In this document: positions 27,053-36,739 of the stretch, piece by piece
How positions within the stretch are numbered: the first letter of the stretch is position 1
Layout of the letters: each line of letters starts with the position of its first letter
Origin: Arcobacter aquimarinus
GTDB lineage: Bacteria > Campylobacterota > Campylobacteria > Campylobacterales > Arcobacteraceae
Assembly: GCF_013177635.1 (NCBI RefSeq)
Contig: NZ_CP030944.1
Coordinates: 124,001-188,000, forward strand
DNA: 64,000 nucleotides
Direction of reading: 5' to 3'
Program-made: the position numbers and the translations under genes
Notes under the pieces: model-generated
The model's input: the letters and a program-made list of their open reading frames with translations, nothing else
Told to the model about the DNA's origin: nothing
Database searches by the model: none

Positions 27053-28021
27053 TTACATTCTAATTTCTTCTCTTTTTTGTAAGAATGCCCATCTTTCATC
27101 AATTCTTTTTTGCCATTCATCAATTAAATATTCATATTCAGGTTTGAATAAGTGTTTAAATCTAGGTTGAGCTCCTAAATAATCTCTTACAGGAATAATG
27201 TTTTTTGGTCTATAAGTGATATTTAATTCTCTTCCATCAATGATTTCATATAATGGGAATACAAGTGAATCAACTGCTAAATCAGAAACTTCAATAGTTT
27301 GATTTGGAGCAAATTTCCATTCAGTTGTACAAGCTGACATTGCATTTATAAATACAGGACCATGAGTATCAAATCCTCTTTGGATTTTTTTAACCATGTC
27401 TTTCCATTTATTTGGAGCAACTTGAGCAACATAAGGTGCACCATGAGCTGCCATAATAGATACGATATCTTTTTTCTGTCTTTTTTCACCATAAGAATGG
27501 CTTCCCGCTGGTGCAGTTGTTGTACTTGAACCAATTGGAGTAGATGAACTTCTTTGACCTCCTGTATTTGCATAAACTTCGTTGTCTAAACAAACATACA
27601 TAAAGTCATGTCCTCTTTCAAAACATCCAGAAATCCATTGGAATCCAATATCATAAGTAGAACCATCTCCACCAAATGTTACAAATTTTGGTTGAGGAGT
27701 ATCAGCACTTATTCTTCCTTTGTTTCTTAAAGCTTTGTTCATTGTCTCAACTCCTGCCATTGCTGTTGATGAGTTTTCAAATCCGATATGAATCCAAGAA
27801 CAATCCCAAGAAGTATGAGGATAAATAGCTGTACAAACTTCTAAACAACCAGTTGAAGCAGATACTACTAAGTTATCATTTGTTGCATTTAAAACTTCTC
27901 TTACAATAATTGAGTGAGCACAACCTGGACATAAAAGGTGTGAACCTTCAAATCTTTCTGCTGCTGTTGAGAAACTTTTTAAGTTTTTAATCTCTTTTTG
28001 TGTATTTACTAATGTACTCAT
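27053..28021 (-). CDS. porB: Pyruvate:ferredoxin/flavodoxin oxidoreductase, beta subunit
   Basis: The thiamine diphosphate subunit. Cys31 and Cys34 (CPGCAH), Cys59 (STGCLEVC) and a later cysteine in SACTTEW are the expected [4Fe-4S] ligands. The TPP/Mg motif is GGDGSTYDIGFQWISG, ending in EVYANTGGQRS. 322 residues, normal. Last gene of the porC-porD-porA-porB operon, overlapping porA by 4 bases. The complex converts pyruvate and CoA to acetyl-CoA and CO2 and reduces a ferredoxin or flavodoxin. Confidence 0.95.
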   Translation of the reverse strand: MSTLVNTQKEIKNLKSFSTAAERFEGSHLLCPGCAHSIIVREVLNATNDNLVVSASTGCLEVCTAIYPHTSWDCSWIHIGFENSSTAMAGVETMNKALRNKGRISADTPQPKFVTFGGDGSTYDIGFQWISGCFERGHDFMYVCLDNEVYANTGGQRSSSTPIGSSTTTAPAGSHSYGEKRQKKDIVSIMAAHGAPYVAQVAPNKWKDMVKKIQRGFDTHGPVFINAMSACTTEWKFAPNQTIEVSDLAVDSLVFPLYEIIDGRELNITYRPKNIIPVRDYLGAQPRFKHLFKPEYEYLIDEWQKRIDERWAFLQKREEIRM

Positions 28022-29259
28022 TTTTGTACTCCTTGAGCATCATAGAAGCTAAGTTCTGGACCTCTAACTCCTACAAATCTTTGAATTTTACCAGCTAATT
28101 TACCTTCTTTAGCCTCTTTGTCTAAAGTTCTATAAATATTTTTAAGTACAGAAACAGTCATATCTCTTCCACCTAATCCATAAATTAAGTTAGATACTAT
28201 AGGTCTATTTTGTGTATTTATTAATGCACCTGAAATTTCATTAAATAATGTTCCAACAGTTCCACCAGGAGCACTTCTATCCATACAAGCAATTGCTTTT
28301 ACACCTTGTAATGCTTCAGCTACTTCTTCAAGAGGGAATGGTCTAAATACTCTTGGAGCTACAACCCCTGCGTTTATACCTTCTGCTTTTAACTCTTCAA
28401 TAGCGACCATAGCTGTTTCATAAGTAGTTCCTAAACAAACTATAGCAATATCAGCATTTTCCATATTATAAGTTTCAACAAGTTTATATTCTCTTCCTGT
28501 TAACTCTTTAAATTGAGCAAAAGTTTCTAATATAACTTTTTTAGAAGCCATTAAAGCTGCGTGTTGTTTTGCTTTATGTTCAAAGTGCCAATCTTGCTCT
28601 GTTTGAACTCCATGAGTAACTGGTTTATCGAAGTTCAATAAAGCATTTACTTGTAAATATTCACCAACAAAATTACAAGCAACTTCATCAGGAAGTGGTG
28701 TAACATTTTGTGCAGTGTGAGATGTCATAAATCCATCTTGATTAGAAATAACTGGCAATCTAACTGCTGGATGCTCAGAAATCTTAAATGACATTAAAGT
28801 CATATCATAAGCTTCTTGAGGATTAAATGCATCAAGTGATATCCAGCCTGAATCTCTTGTAAGATATAAATCTGAGTGGTCACCATTTACATTTAAAGGT
28901 GCTGCTAATGCTCTATTTACTAAACATAAAACAACAGGAATTCTCATTCCAGATGCTTGGTATAAAACCTCAATCATTAGGGCTAATCCTTGAGATGAAG
29001 TTGCAGTTGCAACTCTTCCACCAGCAGCTCCAGCTCCAACACAAGCAGACATTGCAGCATGTTCAGATTCAACCATAATTACTTCACCATCAATATAACC
29101 ATTTGCATGGAACATTGCATAGTTTTCAACTGTAGCAGTTGAAGGAGTAATAGGATATGCAGCAACAACGTCAACATCAGCTTGTCTTAAAGCCTGAGCA
29201 TTTGCCATATTCCCATCCCAAACTTCAACTGTTTTTAATTCCATAACTTTTTTATTCAT
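28018..29259 (-). CDS. porA: Pyruvate:ferredoxin/flavodoxin oxidoreductase, alpha subunit
   Basis: A 413-residue subunit carrying the pyrimidine-binding and transketolase C-terminal-like domains. Segments DVVAAYPITPSTATVE, GRVATATSSQGLALMIEVLYQASGMRIP, NGDHSDLYLTRDSGWI and KAIACMDRSAPGG are characteristic. Its stop overlaps porB and its start overlaps the porD stop by one base, so the operon is translationally coupled. Confidence 0.95.
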   Translation of the reverse strand: MNKKVMELKTVEVWDGNMANAQALRQADVDVVAAYPITPSTATVENYAMFHANGYIDGEVIMVESEHAAMSACVGAGAAGGRVATATSSQGLALMIEVLYQASGMRIPVVLCLVNRALAAPLNVNGDHSDLYLTRDSGWISLDAFNPQEAYDMTLMSFKISEHPAVRLPVISNQDGFMTSHTAQNVTPLPDEVACNFVGEYLQVNALLNFDKPVTHGVQTEQDWHFEHKAKQHAALMASKKVILETFAQFKELTGREYKLVETYNMENADIAIVCLGTTYETAMVAIEELKAEGINAGVVAPRVFRPFPLEEVAEALQGVKAIACMDRSAPGGTVGTLFNEISGALINTQNRPIVSNLIYGLGGRDMTVSVLKNIYRTLDKEAKEGKLAGKIQRFVGVRGPELSFYDAQGVQK

Positions 29260-29669
29260 TATTCACCCTTTTTTTGTTTCACTGGCCATTGAGATAAGGC
29301 TTCTTCAACAGTAACAAATTCATTAAACATTAACAATGATTTTGGATTAGTAGGACAAACACTTACACATAATCCACAACCTTTACAGTGTTCATAATCT
29401 ACACCTTTCATCTCTTTATTTCTAGCAATAATAGATGTATCTGGGCAGAATATCCAACAGTTTTGACAGTCAATACAAGTTTCACTGTTCCAAACTGGTT
29501 TAATAACTCTCCAATCTCCAACACTCATACTTTTTGAACTTGTTTCAGAATATTTTCTATCTTCTGGTTGGATTTCAGCTATGTTATAATCTATACTTCC
29601 ATCAAATGTATAAAGAGCAGCACCAGGTACTAACTCATCCCATCCCATTTCACTAATTGGTTTATTCAT
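29259..29669 (-). CDS. porD: Pyruvate:ferredoxin/flavodoxin oxidoreductase, delta (2[4Fe-4S]) subunit
   Basis: A 136-residue ferredoxin-like subunit. Two cluster motifs are present: CIDCQNCWIFCPDTS and CKGCGLCVSVCPTNP. The N-terminal 60 residues before the first motif are an extension that packs on the other subunits in relatives. It relays electrons from the beta subunit to the external carrier. Confidence 0.94.
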   Translation of the reverse strand: MNKPISEMGWDELVPGAALYTFDGSIDYNIAEIQPEDRKYSETSSKSMSVGDWRVIKPVWNSETCIDCQNCWIFCPDTSIIARNKEMKGVDYEHCKGCGLCVSVCPTNPKSLLMFNEFVTVEEALSQWPVKQKKGE

Positions 29670-29679
29670 TTTATATCCT

Positions 29680-30243
29680 TTAGTTCACTTCGTCATAAGC
29701 TCTTTGGATAGCTACCATATTTGCTTCAATCAAATTAGGTGGTAACTTCTTTAGAACACTCTTCATTTTATCTTTAAAATATTCTAACTCATACATTCCG
29801 CTAACTTTCATAAATGCACCAAGCATTGGTGTATTTGGAATAGCTTTTCCAATAGTTTCTCTTGCAATTAAAAAACAATCAAGTATAAAAACTCTATCTT
29901 TTATATCTTTTAATTTAGGAACTAATGAAATTAATTCATCTTTGCTAAGGTGAGTAGTAATAATATATTTTGTTGTATCTTTACCATTAGCAGTAATATC
30001 ATCAGTTAGTGCAAGACCTGGATCTAGTATAAAAACAAAATCAGGACACATATATTTTTCGTGATTTAAAATAGGTTTATCATCAATTCTATTATAAGCA
30101 GTCATAGACGCACCTCTTTTAGCTGAACCATAGAATGCAAAAGCTTGAACTTGTTTACCAGATTCAGCAACAATAGATCCAAGACCTTTCGCACCAGTTA
30201 CAGCACCTTGACCTGCACGGCTATGCCATCTAATCTCTAACAT
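29680..30243 (-). CDS. porC: Pyruvate:ferredoxin/flavodoxin oxidoreductase, gamma subunit
   Basis: A 187-residue gamma subunit that begins MLEIRWHSRAGQGAVTGAKGL, the family hallmark, and contains FAFYGSAKRGASMTAYNRI. First gene of the operon. The order gamma-delta-alpha-beta is the one I recall from Helicobacter pylori; it differs from the single-chain enzyme of Campylobacter jejuni. The gap upstream (30244-30393, about 150 bases) should hold the operon promoter. Confidence 0.94.
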   Translation of the reverse strand: MLEIRWHSRAGQGAVTGAKGLGSIVAESGKQVQAFAFYGSAKRGASMTAYNRIDDKPILNHEKYMCPDFVFILDPGLALTDDITANGKDTTKYIITTHLSKDELISLVPKLKDIKDRVFILDCFLIARETIGKAIPNTPMLGAFMKVSGMYELEYFKDKMKSVLKKLPPNLIEANMVAIQRAYDEVN

Positions 30244-30393
30244 AGAGGCTCCTTAGTTAATATTAAATTTGACTTAAAAAATTTAATTAGTCTGTGACAT
30301 TATAGATAATTTTAGCTTAAATGAACTTTTATTTTAAAATTTGTGTCGTAATCAAAAAGAAATTATTTGGTTTATTGTTGAAAAATGGGACTT

Positions 30394-31041
30394 TTATGCC
30401 AAATGCCGAACTGCTTCTAAAGAATTTTTCTTTATAAATGGAGTATATTTTCTAAGTTCCTCTTCTTCTCCATAACCACATAAAACTCCAATTGAGTTTA
30501 TATTTGCTTCATTTGCTGCTATTAAATCAAGTTTTGTATCTCCAATCATCCAAACATCATGAACATTTTTATCATAGTTCATTTGTTTAAGTGTTACTAA
30601 AATTGGTTCAGGATGTGGTTTTGGATTTTCAACATTCTCTCTTCCTGTTACTATCTCGAAAAATTGTGAAATATTAAAATGATCTAATAAAGGCATCGTA
30701 TACATTCTCGTTTTTGTAGTTACTACGCTTACTCTTGCTATTTTTGATGCAAGTTCTACAGCTTCAAAAGCATTTTCAAGTAGTGTAGTTTGCTCTTTTG
30801 AGATTATTTTATATCTACTTTTATATGCATCCACAAAATCCCATACTTTTGACTCTTCTATACCTAGATGTTTATACATAATATCAAGAGGATATCCTAT
30901 TAAATCTTTTATGTTTTTGTCATTTCCTTTAAAATCAAATTGTAATTCTTTAAAAGAGTGTTTAAAAGTTGAAATAATTGCATCGGTTGAATCTATAAGT
31001 GTTCCATCTAAATCAAAAAGTATAATTTTATCTTTACTCAT
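30394..31041 (-). CDS. HAD-superfamily phosphatase, phosphoglycolate phosphatase-like
   Basis: A 215-residue HAD hydrolase. Motif I is LFDLDGTLIDSTDA with both catalytic aspartates, motif II is SVVTTKTR, and motifs III/IV are PKPHPEPILVTLKQ and WMIGDTKLDLIAANEA. The cap insertion is of the alpha-helical C1 type found in Gph and PpaX. Substrate could be phosphoglycolate or another small phosphate ester. Start 14 bases after the stop of the peptide-binding protein gene's neighbour region on the same strand. Confidence 0.87.
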   Translation of the reverse strand: MSKDKIILFDLDGTLIDSTDAIISTFKHSFKELQFDFKGNDKNIKDLIGYPLDIMYKHLGIEESKVWDFVDAYKSRYKIISKEQTTLLENAFEAVELASKIARVSVVTTKTRMYTMPLLDHFNISQFFEIVTGRENVENPKPHPEPILVTLKQMNYDKNVHDVWMIGDTKLDLIAANEANINSIGVLCGYGEEEELRKYTPFIKKNSLEAVRHLA

Positions 31042-31055
31042 TTTTATCCTTATTT

Positions 31056-32558
31056 TTAATCTTTAATAACCCAATCTTTTTGGTTATGCATAATCCCTAT
31101 AAAAGAGGGTTCTATATTTTCTATTTTTTTATTAACTACAGTGATACCATCTGGAATATATAAAAATAAATATGGTAAATCATCACTAATTATTTTAAAT
31201 ATCTCCTTATAAATAGTTCCAAGTTCTTCTCTGTTTACTGTATGAATTCCTTTTTCAATTAACTCATCTACTTTTTTATTTTCATAACCTACAAGATTAA
31301 AACCTCCAAGTTTAGAACTAGAACTGTGCCAAAGAGGATAGGCATCAGGCATTAAAGCTAAAGACCAACCAAGTAAAACAGCTTCAAAATTTCTTGGATG
31401 AACAACTGTATTTAAAAATGCTTGCCATTCCATAACTCTTATTTTCATAACAACACCAGCTCGTTGTAGTTGATGTTGTAAAATTAAAGCTGTATTTATT
31501 CTTATATCATTTCCTGTATTTGTTACTATTTCAAAAGTAAAAGGATTTTTCTCATCATAACCTGCTTCTTTTAATAACTCTTTTGCTTTTTCTATGTTTT
31601 GAATTATTGGTTTTACCTCTTCATTATAAGCAAATGAATCTGGTAAAAAAGGACCATTGCAAACTTTTCCATAACCAAAAAATAAAATATCAACTAATTC
31701 TTGTCTATTTATTGCTAAAGATAAGGCTTCTCTTACTTTTTTATCTTTAAATTTCTCATCTTTTAGATTAAAACCTAAATAGGTAAATGAAAATGAAGGT
31801 TTTTGAATTATTTTATAGCTATTTTTAAAATTTTCATCTATTTGTCTATCTATTTGAATAGGAGTTAATCCTCCAATATCAAGTTTGTTTTGCTTTAAAT
31901 ATAAAAAAGAAGTATTTGCATCAGGCAGAAATTTATATAAAATTTTGTCAATTTTTGGAACTCCTTCAAAGTAGTTTTCATTTGCAATAAGTTCTATATC
32001 TTGTCCCGTTTTAAACTCTTTTAATTTATAAGAACCTGTTCCTATTGGATTTTTATTGAATGAACTTGTCATTAAATCTTTTTCATCTTTTAAAATATGA
32101 TAAGGTAGAATTCCTACCATCCAAATTTCTAAAGCTTTAAAATATGGTTGATTATAAACAACCTCAATAGTAAACTCATCTAAGGCTTTTACACTTTTTA
32201 CTTCTTTAAAGTTTGATTTTATTGAATTAAATACTTTTGGATTTATGATTTGTTCATAAGTAAAAATTACATCTTTTGATGTGAATTTTGTCCCATCATG
32301 CCATAAAACATCTTCTTTTAATTTTATTATTAATTTTGAAGGTGTTTCAAAATAGTAAGATTTTGCTAAATCAACAGTAGGGTTTCCATTTTTATCATAT
32401 TTAAAAAGACCATTAAATAACCAATCAGAGATTTCACTACTAGCACTATCATTTGCTAATATTGGATTTAATCTACTAGGACTTGAACTCATAGATAAAT
32501 TTAATGTTGAAGCTGTTAAATATGTAAATAATAATAAGTAAAAAGTTAAAAATTTCAT
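31056..32558 (-). CDS. Peptide/nickel-type ABC transporter substrate-binding protein (SBP family 5)
   Basis: An exported solute-binding protein of about 500 residues. The start at 32558 (MKFLTFYLLLFTYLTAS) gives a signal peptide; a longer frame beginning at 32663 would run back through the rpsI terminator and is unlikely. Family-5 features are WHDGTKFTSKDVIFTYEQI, NPIGTGSYKL, KKVREALSLAINRQELVD and WQAFLNTVVHPRNFEAVLLGWS. The cargo (peptide, nickel or other) is unknown. No permease or ATPase gene is adjacent; the next gene downstream is the HAD phosphatase. Confidence 0.88.
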   Translation of the reverse strand: MKFLTFYLLLFTYLTASTLNLSMSSSPSRLNPILANDSASSEISDWLFNGLFKYDKNGNPTVDLAKSYYFETPSKLIIKLKEDVLWHDGTKFTSKDVIFTYEQIINPKVFNSIKSNFKEVKSVKALDEFTIEVVYNQPYFKALEIWMVGILPYHILKDEKDLMTSSFNKNPIGTGSYKLKEFKTGQDIELIANENYFEGVPKIDKILYKFLPDANTSFLYLKQNKLDIGGLTPIQIDRQIDENFKNSYKIIQKPSFSFTYLGFNLKDEKFKDKKVREALSLAINRQELVDILFFGYGKVCNGPFLPDSFAYNEEVKPIIQNIEKAKELLKEAGYDEKNPFTFEIVTNTGNDIRINTALILQHQLQRAGVVMKIRVMEWQAFLNTVVHPRNFEAVLLGWSLALMPDAYPLWHSSSSKLGGFNLVGYENKKVDELIEKGIHTVNREELGTIYKEIFKIISDDLPYLFLYIPDGITVVNKKIENIEPSFIGIMHNQKDWVIKD

Positions 32559-32593
32559 AAGATATTGTATAGTTTTTTTATAAAAAAAGGCAT

Positions 32594-32625
32594 AAAAAAA
32601 GGAGCAACTCTTGTCGCTCCTTTTT
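32594..32625 (-). terminator. Terminator of the rplM-rpsI operon
   Basis: On the - strand GGAGCGAC, loop AAGA, GTTGCTCC, then seven T: an 8-base stem with one G-U pair, followed by a T tract. It separates rpsI from the downstream substrate-binding protein gene. Confidence 0.85.
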
Positions 32626-32663
32626 GAGAAATAGTAAGAAATATACTCTTTTGAAAATTCCAA

Positions 32664-33053
32664 TTATCTTTTTGAGAATTGAGAAGATTTTCTTGCTTTT
32701 TTCTTTCCGAATTTCTTTCTTTCAACAGATCTTGAATCTCTTGTTAATAAACCATGAGGTTTTAAGATAGTTCTGAATTGCTCATCAAAAGCAACTAATG
32801 CTCTTGAAATACCATGTCTAGCAGCATCAGCTTGTGCAGAATATCCTCCACCTAAAGTTTTAACAACGATATTTACTGAAGTTTCTTGTTTAGCAACATT
32901 TAATGGTTGCATTACTCTTTTTTTGATAGATTCATGTCCACCTAACCATGCATCTAAAGATAGACCATTGATTGTTAGTTGACCATTACCATTTTCTAGC
33001 CATACTTTTGCTATAGCAGATTTTCTTCTTCCAGTTGCATATACTTTTGCCAT
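32664..33053 (-). CDS. rpsI: 30S ribosomal protein S9
   Basis: 129 residues; begins [19 protein letters not shown] and ends [10 protein letters not shown], the conserved basic tail that reaches the P-site tRNA. Follows rplM by 5 bases, the standard L13-S9 operon. Confidence 0.97.
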   Translation of the reverse strand: MAKVYATGRRKSAIAKVWLENGNGQLTINGLSLDAWLGGHESIKKRVMQPLNVAKQETSVNIVVKTLGGGYSAQADAARHGISRALVAFDEQFRTILKPHGLLTRDSRSVERKKFGKKKARKSSQFSKR

Positions 33054-33058
33054 TACTA

Positions 33059-33478
33059 TTATCCTTTAATTTGCGCAGTATGAGGGTGTTCACTTCCTGC
33101 ATATACTTTTAATTTTTTTAACATAGCTTTACCAAGAGTAGTTTTTGGAAGCATACCTCTAGTAGCTAATTTGTATAGTTTCTCTGGATTCTTTTCAAAC
33201 ATTTCAGACATTTTGTGAGTTTTTGTACTACCAAAGTAACCTGAGTGAGTGAAGTAATTTTTTTCTTCTAATTTTTTACCAGAAAATTTTGCTTTTGATG
33301 CATTTATAATTACAACAAAATCTCCACAGTCAACATTTGGTGTGAAGCAAGGTTTATTCTTACCTCTTAAGATAGTAGCAACTTCTGTAATTATTCTTCC
33401 GAATACTTTACCTTCTGCATCTACTACTACCCAATCTCTTTCGATTTCGTTAGCTTTTGCCATTTGAGTAAATTTCAT
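33059..33478 (-). CDS. rplM: 50S ribosomal protein L13
   Basis: 139 residues with DRDW-like start ([17 protein letters not shown]), [25 protein letters not shown], and the [27 protein letters not shown] block. Leader lies in the 75-base gap after the histidine kinase gene. Confidence 0.97.
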   Translation of the reverse strand: MKFTQMAKANEIERDWVVVDAEGKVFGRIITEVATILRGKNKPCFTPNVDCGDFVVIINASKAKFSGKKLEEKNYFTHSGYFGSTKTHKMSEMFEKNPEKLYKLATRGMLPKTTLGKAMLKKLKVYAGSEHPHTAQIKG

Positions 33479-33553
33479 TTATTTTCTCCGCTTTTTTAAT
33501 GAGGTGGAATAATAGTGCAATAATACTTTAGAATAGCTTAAATTAAGTATTTC

Positions 33554-34939
33554 TTAATATTTTATAGAGAATTTAGACCATTTTTTAAATTCTGAAGTTA
33601 TTTCAAGTCTAAAATTATGTAAATTGAGTATTGATTGAACAATAAAAAGTCCTAATCCTAAAGAGTTATTCCATCCATTATTTGAAATACGATAGAATTT
33701 TTTATTTATTTTTTCTAATTCTTTTTCTTCTATTCCTATTCCTTTATCTAAAATATCAATAGAATTTAATGAAATATTTATGATTACTTCATGTTCTGAA
33801 TATTTTAAAGCATTTTCTATAAGATTAGTAATTGCTAATGAAATAAGTGTTTCATCAACTTTTAAAATTAAATCTTCACCGGTGATTTCAATTTCTCTAT
33901 TTTTATATTTATCTTTTAAATCACTGACACAATTTTCAATAATTTTTTTCATAGAACAAGGAAGAAGAAGTAACTCTTGTTTTCCTTCTTCAAGTTTTAA
34001 AGTAAGTCTTAATTTATCAATTATTTGAGACATTTTATTTGAGTTAGAGTATATTTTATTTAAAAATTTTATTTTCATAGCTTCAGGAATTTGACTATCA
34101 TTTAAAATTGTTTCACTATATCCTGAAATGATTGCTATTGGATTTTTAAATTCGTGAGAAATTGCAGAAATAATTTCATCTTTTTGTCTATTTGAAATTT
34201 TTAATTTTGCAGTTTGTTTTGCTTTTTGTTTTTCTCTTTTTGAGAGTTTTGTGGCTACTTTGTTTAAAAGTTTTGTTATTTTGTGAAATTCATAAGTGTA
34301 AGTAGATTCTATAGTATTTAAATTTTTCTTATTTGAAAGTTGTGTTAAAAAATCCAAAATAGAATCTGTTTCCTTTTTTATTTGCAAACTGATAAAATAA
34401 GTTGCTAAAAAAGCAATAATTAAAAAAAACGTCATATATATAAAAATTTCAAGGGTTAATTTAACAAAACTATCAGTAATTTTGTTTGTATAATCAGCCA
34501 TTCTAATATAATAAATTTTTTCATTTATAATTATCTTTTTTGCAACATATAACAAATCTTTTTTGATAGTATCTGATTTTCTTGTATCTTTTCCTAATCC
34601 AATATTATTTGCTTCTATTATTTCCGGTCTATTTGCATGATTTTTGATAAATTCTATATCTTTATCACTTTCAGCAATTACGTTACCAACATCATCAATA
34701 ATTGTTATTCTTAGATTTAGTTGTTCATGTAAATCTTTTGTAATAGTTTTTAGATTATTTAAATTTGGTATTTCTTTTAATACAATAGATAAAGAGTCAA
34801 TATTTTGAATAAGATTTTTTTCAATTTGTTTTAGATAAAGATTCTTTGCCCAAAAATATGTAACTAGTGTTAATGTTATTAAAATTGCTATAAATATTGA
34901 GATATAAGTTCTAAGAAATAATTGATGAATTTTTAACAA
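33554..34939 (-). CDS. Sensor histidine kinase, PhoR-like position
   Basis: A 461-residue membrane kinase. Two helices (about 11-30 and 165-190) flank a periplasmic sensor of about 130 residues. The phospho-acceptor box is ISAISHEFKNPIAIISGYSE, the N box NLIENALKYS, and the G boxes DKGIGIEE and LGLGLFIVQS. Its start overlaps the response regulator stop by 7 bases. As the last gene of a pst-phoU cluster it is likely the phosphate sensor (PhoR-type); that is inferred from location. Confidence 0.88.
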   Translation of the reverse strand: MLKIHQLFLRTYISIFIAILITLTLVTYFWAKNLYLKQIEKNLIQNIDSLSIVLKEIPNLNNLKTITKDLHEQLNLRITIIDDVGNVIAESDKDIEFIKNHANRPEIIEANNIGLGKDTRKSDTIKKDLLYVAKKIIINEKIYYIRMADYTNKITDSFVKLTLEIFIYMTFFLIIAFLATYFISLQIKKETDSILDFLTQLSNKKNLNTIESTYTYEFHKITKLLNKVATKLSKREKQKAKQTAKLKISNRQKDEIISAISHEFKNPIAIISGYSETILNDSQIPEAMKIKFLNKIYSNSNKMSQIIDKLRLTLKLEEGKQELLLLPCSMKKIIENCVSDLKDKYKNREIEITGEDLILKVDETLISLAITNLIENALKYSEHEVIINISLNSIDILDKGIGIEEKELEKINKKFYRISNNGWNNSLGLGLFIVQSILNLHNFRLEITSEFKKWSKFSIKY

Positions 34940-35607
34940 AAAATATAACCTTCTCCCCTAATAGAACGAATATACTCTTTTTTCCCATCAGGATCAATTT
35001 TAGCTTTTAATCTTTTAATTGCAACGTTTACAGTTTTCTCTTTTTTCTCAAAAGAGTCTTGCCAAACTTTGTTTAATAGATGTTCTCTAGTCATTAAAAT
35101 ATCTTTATTTTTAATAAATTCTAGAAGTAAATCATGCTCAAGATGAGTTAATTCAATCTCTTTATCCTCAATATAAAATTTTTTATTTGAAGATTTATAT
35201 ACAATATCTTTTACTTTTAAAATATCAATCTCTTTTGAAGTTCTTTTTATTACAGCCTTTACTCTTGCACATAATTCTTTTAAATTAAAAGGTTTTGTAA
35301 TATAATCATCAGCGTGAGAATTAAAACCTTCAAGAATATCTTCATCATTATCTTTTGCAGTTACATAAATAACAGGATTAGTAAATCCTAGTTTTTTAAT
35401 TTCATTTATAAATGCACTTCCTTCGATTCCTGGAAGATTCCTATCCATTAAAATTAAATCTATTTCTTCTTCTTCTAAAACTTTTCTAACATTTTTATCA
35501 ATAGTTAAAAAACCAATAGTTTCATACCCTTCTTTTTGTAAGGTATATTCAAGAAGTTCTAAAATATCTTCTTCATCTTCTATAATTAGAATTAGTTTAT
35601 TATTCAT
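34933..35607 (-). CDS. OmpR/PhoB-family response regulator
   Basis: A 224-residue regulator. The receiver domain has the acidic pocket (IIEDEED), phospho-acceptor D55 in LILMDRNLPG and the lysine in VTAKDND. The C-terminal winged helix contains ELTHLEHDLLLEFIKNKDILMTREHLLNKVW and RGEGYIF. It overlaps both its kinase and the PsiE-like gene. Probably the phosphate regulator acting on the repeats upstream of pstS and pstC. Confidence 0.9.
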   Translation of the reverse strand: MNNKLILIIEDEEDILELLEYTLQKEGYETIGFLTIDKNVRKVLEEEEIDLILMDRNLPGIEGSAFINEIKKLGFTNPVIYVTAKDNDEDILEGFNSHADDYITKPFNLKELCARVKAVIKRTSKEIDILKVKDIVYKSSNKKFYIEDKEIELTHLEHDLLLEFIKNKDILMTREHLLNKVWQDSFEKKEKTVNVAIKRLKAKIDPDGKKEYIRSIRGEGYIFC

Positions 35608-36049
35608 CTTGATTTGACTCTTTAGTAGTTACAACTTTTTTATTTGGTCTTCCATCCTCATATTCAATAACAGTATCTTGAGAAACTTTTATAATACCAG
35701 GTGAAAATTTGATAGCTAGAATCCTAAAAATAAAGAATACAAAAATAACAATCAATAAGAATGTAATATCAAAATAATCCCTTGATTTATTTGTACTTAA
35801 AATAATAACTTCACGGATTAAAAAAATGATAAAAATATCGATGATGTATCTTAATCGAAGAGTTTCTCTTTTTATAAAATCAGAAACCATTTTAACAACT
35901 TCCATAATAACAATAAACTCTAACATAAGAATAATTGCTTTATAGAACTCTTTACCTGAAGCGATTATTCCTATAAAAATAATCGCTGCTGCTAAAACTT
36001 CAAAATTTGAACTGAAGTAATCTTTTATTTTATTAATAGCTTTTTTCAT
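35600..36049 (-). CDS. PsiE-like phosphate-starvation membrane protein
   Basis: A 149-residue protein with four hydrophobic helices: FEVLAAAIIFIGIIASG, ILMLEFIVIMEVVKMV, IDIFIIFLIREVIIL and FLLIVIFVFFIFRILAI. The RETLRLRYIIDIFIIFLIRE segment fits the phosphate-starvation-inducible PsiE family, and the location inside the pst operon agrees. Molecular function of PsiE is unknown. Ends in a soluble Lys/Glu-rich tail. Confidence 0.8.
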   Translation of the reverse strand: MKKAINKIKDYFSSNFEVLAAAIIFIGIIASGKEFYKAIILMLEFIVIMEVVKMVSDFIKRETLRLRYIIDIFIIFLIREVIILSTNKSRDYFDITFLLIVIFVFFIFRILAIKFSPGIIKVSQDTVIEYEDGRPNKKVVTTKESNQDE

Positions 36050-36070
36050 AAGGCAAGTATATCATAAAGA

Positions 36071-36739
36071 TTATGATTGTACTATATCTCCTCCAACTTG
36101 TGCGAACTGTAGAAGATTTGCTATAGAAACAGCTCTATCAGCTATTTTTTCTAATCTTCTTAGGCTACTTAATAAATCAAAATATTCTTTTGATAAATCA
36201 AGATTTTTTGTAATTAATTTTAATATATTTTTTTCAATCATTAAATATAAATCATCAGTTTTACTCTCTTCAACAATAACTCTATGATATTTTTCTTCAA
36301 TATGTTTAGGGTCAATTTCATCAATAATACTCGTTGCAGTTTGTAAAGATAAAAGAGCAGATTTTAATAAAGGAATAGTGTATTCTAAAATCATACTTGT
36401 ATTTAAATCATCACTATAAGATTTTTTGAACATTTTTGCAAAATCTTTTGTATTTGAACCTGTTCTTACAAGTTCATTAGTGATTTTTAAAAATGAAACT
36501 AATTGTCTTAAGTCTTTAGCTTCAGGTGAATATAAAGCTAAAGTTGTAACTATGATATTGTCAATCTCATTTGATTTAAGTAATAATTTTTTTTCTGTTA
36601 TTTCAACGTCTTTTAGATTTTCAATCTTTTTTTCAACTAGTGCTTGTTGACAAATTTCTAAAGATTCAACTACTTCTAAACCAATTTTTTGAATCTCTTC
36701 TTTGATACTTTTTAGTTTTGTTTCATAAGGCTTTAACAT
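36071..36739 (-). CDS. phoU: PhoU-family phosphate regulator
   Basis: A 222-residue all-helical protein with two PhoU repeats (EEIQKIGLEVVESLEICQQAL...; LRQLVSFLKITNELVRTGSNTKDFAKM; SLRRLEKIADRAVSIANLLQF). PhoU couples the Pst transporter to the sensor kinase and down-regulates uptake. Its start overlaps the pstB stop by one base. Confidence 0.92.
   Translation of the reverse strand: MLKPYETKLKSIKEEIQKIGLEVVESLEICQQALVEKKIENLKDVEITEKKLLLKSNEIDNIIVTTLALYSPEAKDLRQLVSFLKITNELVRTGSNTKDFAKMFKKSYSDDLNTSMILEYTIPLLKSALLSLQTATSIIDEIDPKHIEEKYHRVIVEESKTDDLYLMIEKNILKLITKNLDLSKEYFDLLSSLRRLEKIADRAVSIANLLQFAQVGGDIVQS

Noticed and set aside
32559-32663. Extended N-terminus of the peptide-binding protein (MEFSKEYISYYF...)
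   Set aside because: It would be translated through the rpsI terminator and would bury the signal peptide 35 residues inside the protein.
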